Assembly (NCBI RefSeq): GCF_000219215.1
Contig: NC_015726.1
Coordinates: 2,790,001-2,854,000 of the forward strand
Reading direction: 5' to 3'
Origin: Cupriavidus necator N-1
GTDB taxonomy: Bacteria; Pseudomonadota; Gammaproteobacteria; Burkholderiales; Burkholderiaceae
DNA length: 64,000 bases
Shown: positions 63,948-64,000 of the stretch, in pieces
How positions within the stretch are numbered: position 1 is the stretch's first letter
How the letters are laid out: each line of letters starts with the position of its first letter
Translations under genes and position numbers: made by a program
Notes under the pieces: model-generated
What the model was told of the DNA's origin: nothing
The model's database searches: none
The model's input: only the letters and a program-made list of their open reading frames with translations

Positions 63948-64000
63948 GCCTGCGCCACCCGAACACCCCGGCAGCGCGCACCAGCGCCGTTGCCGCCCCG

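Overview
The window is a GC-rich chromosomal segment that looks like Cupriavidus or a close Burkholderiaceae relative. The evidence is the GC-rich codon use, the density of acyl-CoA and aromatic catabolism genes, the Bug-type periplasmic receptors, the kynR/kynBUA arrangement, and the core order tol-pal / glyA / nrdR / pilVWXY1E / ribD / ribE / ribBA. The genus is an inference from gene content and order; no comparison could be run.

Layout. (1) 1-16.2 kb: a DUF72 gene, then two convergent catabolic operons. The rightward one (1369-6588) encodes an ADP-forming acyl-CoA synthetase, a Bug receptor, an SDR and an acyl-CoA dehydrogenase. The leftward one (15260-6636) encodes atuC-, atuD-, atuE-, atuF- and atuA-like proteins (acyclic terpene / branched acyl-CoA carboxylation) and a second Bug receptor. 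A divergent IclR regulator lies at 15421. Almost identical 19-bp inverted repeats precede both operons, so they are probably one regulon. (2) 16.2-22.8 kb: msrA, then a leftward four-gene operon (NicX-like ring-cleaving dioxygenase, alpha/beta hydrolase, an acyl-CoA-dehydrogenase-fold protein lacking the usual catalytic Glu, CoA ligase). It diverges from a flavin reductase and a MarR regulator and looks like an N-heteroaromatic or aromatic catabolic module. (3) 22.8-28.6 kb: tryptophan catabolism (kynR, kynB, kynU, kynA), then an IclR regulator and glutaryl-CoA dehydrogenase with a clear promoter and operator. (4) 28.7-33.8 kb: 1-Cys peroxiredoxin, a DUF883/YqjE/YqjK-like envelope trio, and a GGDEF-EAL protein.

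(5) 34.0-40.4 kb: a 6.4-kb, lower-GC integrated element bounded by a 46-bp direct repeat of the 3' end of tRNA-Lys(UUU). It carries a tyrosine integrase, a DUF2285-like protein, an unknown protein with a possible helix-hairpin-helix fold, an AlpA-like HTH protein, a probable rolling-circle-type replication initiator and a Sel1-repeat lipoprotein. (6) 40.4-48.0 kb: tRNA-Lys, a YeeE/YedE transporter, queC, and the complete tol-pal operon (ybgC, tolQ, tolR, tolA, tolB, pal, cpoB). (7) 48.4-58.7 kb: glyA, nrdR and a type IV pilus minor-pilin/PilY1 operon, followed by two decayed pilin genes. (8) 58.7-64 kb: ribD, ribE and ribBA (with a GTP cyclohydrolase II domain lacking its zinc cysteines), interleaved with small unknown genes and a perfect 120-bp tandem duplication.

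The most interesting systems are the two-operon IclR regulon, the NicX/flavoprotein module and the tRNA-Lys satellite-like element. Functions are read from motifs and context by eye; no database search was possible.
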